DNA of 64,000 nucleotides from assembly GCF_019393635.1 (NCBI RefSeq), contig NC_057867.1:64607492-64671491 (forward strand), in the 5' to 3' direction. Shown here in pieces: positions 61,741 through 64,000 of the stretch (position 1 is the stretch's first letter; each line of letters opens with the position of its first letter). The DNA is from Dromiciops gliroides. Taxonomy: Eukaryota > Chordata > Mammalia > Microbiotheria > Microbiotheriidae. The notes under the pieces were generated by a model. That model saw nothing but the letters and a program-made list of their open reading frames with translations. It did not search any database and was not told the DNA's origin. The position numbers and the translations under genes are program-made.

Positions 61741-63429
61741 CATGAGGCCAGTGAAATAGTACAAAGAAATGGGGGAAACTCATGAACGTGAGCAGAAATG
61801 ACCTCCACCAAGGAGGGGATCGCAAGGGAATTCATCTGAAATAATAACTGATGATAATGATGATAAATAATAGTAATAATAATACAGGATGGCATTTCCA
61901 TGGTGCTTTTGTATTTGCGAAGTCCTTTATGTATGGGATGGCCAAAACCTAGGTTGGCCAGTCTAGGCAGAGCTGAGCTAGCATTAGGAACAAAAGAACG
62001 TGACTGTCATGCTGAGATGTTCCAGATCAGAGCCTTGGGCATATGAAGGCATGTCCAGAGACTGCTGAGTCCGTTCTCTCCTCTCTAGGCCTGCACTGCT
62101 GTGAAAGAAACTGGAGAGCCGGGTGTCTCAGAAATCCTCAGATACATAGAGTTCATGGCTTCTCTGAGAAGTCCATTTGTGAAGCTCACAGCCTTTGTTT
62201 CCAGTCTGGGAGTGTTTCTCTCATTTCTAACCCCAGTGTTCCTTCCTATCATCTAAGCCTACTCCCCCTGTTCCATCCTTCATGGCCTTGGCAAGTGGCG
62301 GTGCTCGGTATTCATTATATCCACTTGGTAGACACATAATTGAAAGTGTTCTCCTTACTTTGAAGACAGTTGCCATCTTCTCTCCAGATCAGATCCCATT
62401 ACCGTGAGAATCTCTCTATGGAACATACAGATTTCCAGACCACAGCCAGTACCCCTACTTGGTTCAGTAATATTCGACACAGCAGACCATTGTAACAAGA
62501 GAATCTGGACTGTTAGGGAAAATCTTTCAGTGGGCGTCAGGTCTCAATTCCTGTAATGATCATGAAACATCCTGTCATAATGTAGCATGGCTAGAGGGCT
62601 TCTATGATATTCTGAGATGGCATGGCACCTGATCTGTCAGGAGAGGTGATTTCCCTTTGAAAAAGTGACAGAGCCCCTTAACTAATGGAGAATGTAGGAC
62701 TAGTCCATCTGAAATTGACTTACACGGGGTTATGGAATATCTCCCAAAGCCACCTCGCCGCCCCCCACCTCTCCCCATCACCCTCCTTTCAGCTCAGTCC
62801 TGTTGATAACCTGAGACTTGCTCTAGTGCTGGAGAGGGCTCGGGTGCCTGTCAATAATTCTTGTGTAGAGGCGTTGGGTGCGGTTCAGAGATAAGCGACA
62901 AAATAGGGTTGAGAATCAAAGCATTACTCAAAGTGACTGGGAGCTGGCGTTTCTCGAGTGGGGAGCGGAGTTTATCTCAAGTCTGTGAGGCTCCCTCCCC
63001 CCAACCTCTACCAATCCTTAACTTTGCTGACTGGCTGTGAGATCCAGAAATGAGGGATTGAACATGATAAAGAAGTGTAACATCAATATGGTCTCGAAAG
63101 TAGCTTTGGAGAAATGCCCCTGGGAAGCAACTGCGGGTGGGGGAGAGGGCTTCGCTTTCTTCTCTGCAGTTTCTTCCCAGAGTCAGAATCTTTGCTCTCT
63201 GTATGCAGTTCCTCTCTCATACACAGGCGCCGGTGACAACAATCTCAGAGTTGGACTTTAGGTGACAAATTGTCGATGTTGCCCAAGCCAAATGGAATCA
63301 ATAGAGCACCTTGCTAATACAATAAGCTTAGCTCTTCAGCGTTCAGAGGAGAAGGGAAAAAAGCAAAACCCCTGAGCTGAGTAGATAGCAGAGCACCGAA
63401 CAACTGTTAACTCATTAATTCATCCTCAC

Positions 63430-63530
63430 CCTAACCCCAAAATCTCAGGAGATCAAGGCTCAGTTCATACTATTCCATTTGAAGACGAGTAAACTGAGGC
63501 ACAGAGTGGCCAAATGGCTGGTTCAAAGTT
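63430..63530 (-). repeat. MIR/THER-like remnant in NSDHL intron 2
   Basis: GACGAGTAAACTGAGGCAC and CAAAGTTGCCCAACCC. Confidence 0.4.
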
Positions 63531-64000
63531 GCCCAACCCACTTAGGAGAAAGCCCACTCTATCCCTGTCTGCCTGCCCCTGCTACAAAGAGCACTGAGGC
63601 CATGCTCTCTACTTTATTCCTTTTGGAAGAACATACTCTGGTTGGAGAGCCAGCTTCCTTTGGCATAAAGGTGCACAGGAAGGGAGAACGGGGGAGGCAT
63701 TAGAAATCAGGAATGAGAATGTCTTTCTCCTTCTGTTGGCGTTGGCACTGTCATCGTCAGAGCTAATTCACCTGCTTTTAGAGTAACTGCCTGCTGTCTC
63801 CCGTGGGGATACATTCTGCCAGGGAAACATGGCATATCTCTTGTTCATCAGAGCCAACCAGAGCTGAATGCAGTGAATCATGAGATCTGTAATCCCTACC
63901 GATACAGATCCCATCTACCTCTAGTGAGAGGGAAAATTGAGTCTCCCTACATTGGCACTAGGGTCACTAACCCAAGACATATCGGACAGGTCAGTGGTTC

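Larger units (their letters stand above)
60587..64000 (+). other. NSDHL: NSDHL intron 2, 5' part
   Basis: Begins with the donor GTAAGG and runs to the window edge. Apart from MIR-like segments near 61540-61740 and 63430-63530, it holds sequence I cannot assign. No exon matching the NSDHL Rossmann fold was seen, so the next exon lies to the right. Confidence 0.6.

Overview
This is vertebrate nuclear DNA, most likely marsupial. It holds about 36 copies or pieces of a tRNA-derived SINE of the marsupial WSINE1/MAR type, many with clear target-site duplications. It also holds one longer MAR1-type SINE ending in the RTE-like sequence, marsupial-style L1 3' ends, RTE/BovB LINE fragments and old MIR/THER CORE-SINEs. 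Species cannot be fixed from the sequence alone; I lean to an Australian marsupial.

Two host genes are supported, and they lie head to head. CETN2 (centrin-2) is on the minus strand with its coding exons at 41340-41342, 39345-39503, 38712-38840, 37673-37810 and 35362-35451. Spliced together these give exactly 172 residues in frame, the length of human centrin-2, ending in the CETN2-type tail KKTSLY. A 3'UTR of about 1.2 kb runs to a polyadenylation signal at 34155-34160. NSDHL (sterol-4-alpha-carboxylate 3-dehydrogenase, cholesterol synthesis) is on the plus strand: an untranslated first exon ends at 42052, and the first coding exon is 60464-60586 after an 18.4 kb intron. The rest of NSDHL lies beyond the right edge. 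CETN2 and NSDHL are also divergent neighbours on human Xq28, so the window probably comes from the conserved part of the X. Between them is a CpG-rich bidirectional promoter with several CCAAT boxes, a possible sterol-response half-site and a CA-repeat tract.

Layout: 1-31 kb is intergenic and repeat-dense, with GGAA microsatellites, L1/L2/L3/RTE fragments, a hAT MITE, an internally deleted Tigger1-like transposon at 24571-25862, two LTR fossils, and many nested SINEs. At 30.7-31.6 kb there is a terminal-exon-like open frame on the minus strand with a hydrophobic C-terminus and a downstream AATAAA; I do not recognise it. 34.1-42 kb is CETN2 and the promoter. 42-64 kb is NSDHL introns 1 and 2, in which SINEs are rare but older MIR/L2 pieces persist.

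The most notable observations are a CETN2 intron that must use a GC-AG donor, a start-codon-only coding exon, the unassigned hydrophobic-tail exon, the paired RFX-like X-boxes, and a set of nested, inverted and fold-back SINEs whose insertion order can be read from their duplications. I did not find a plainly new biological system.
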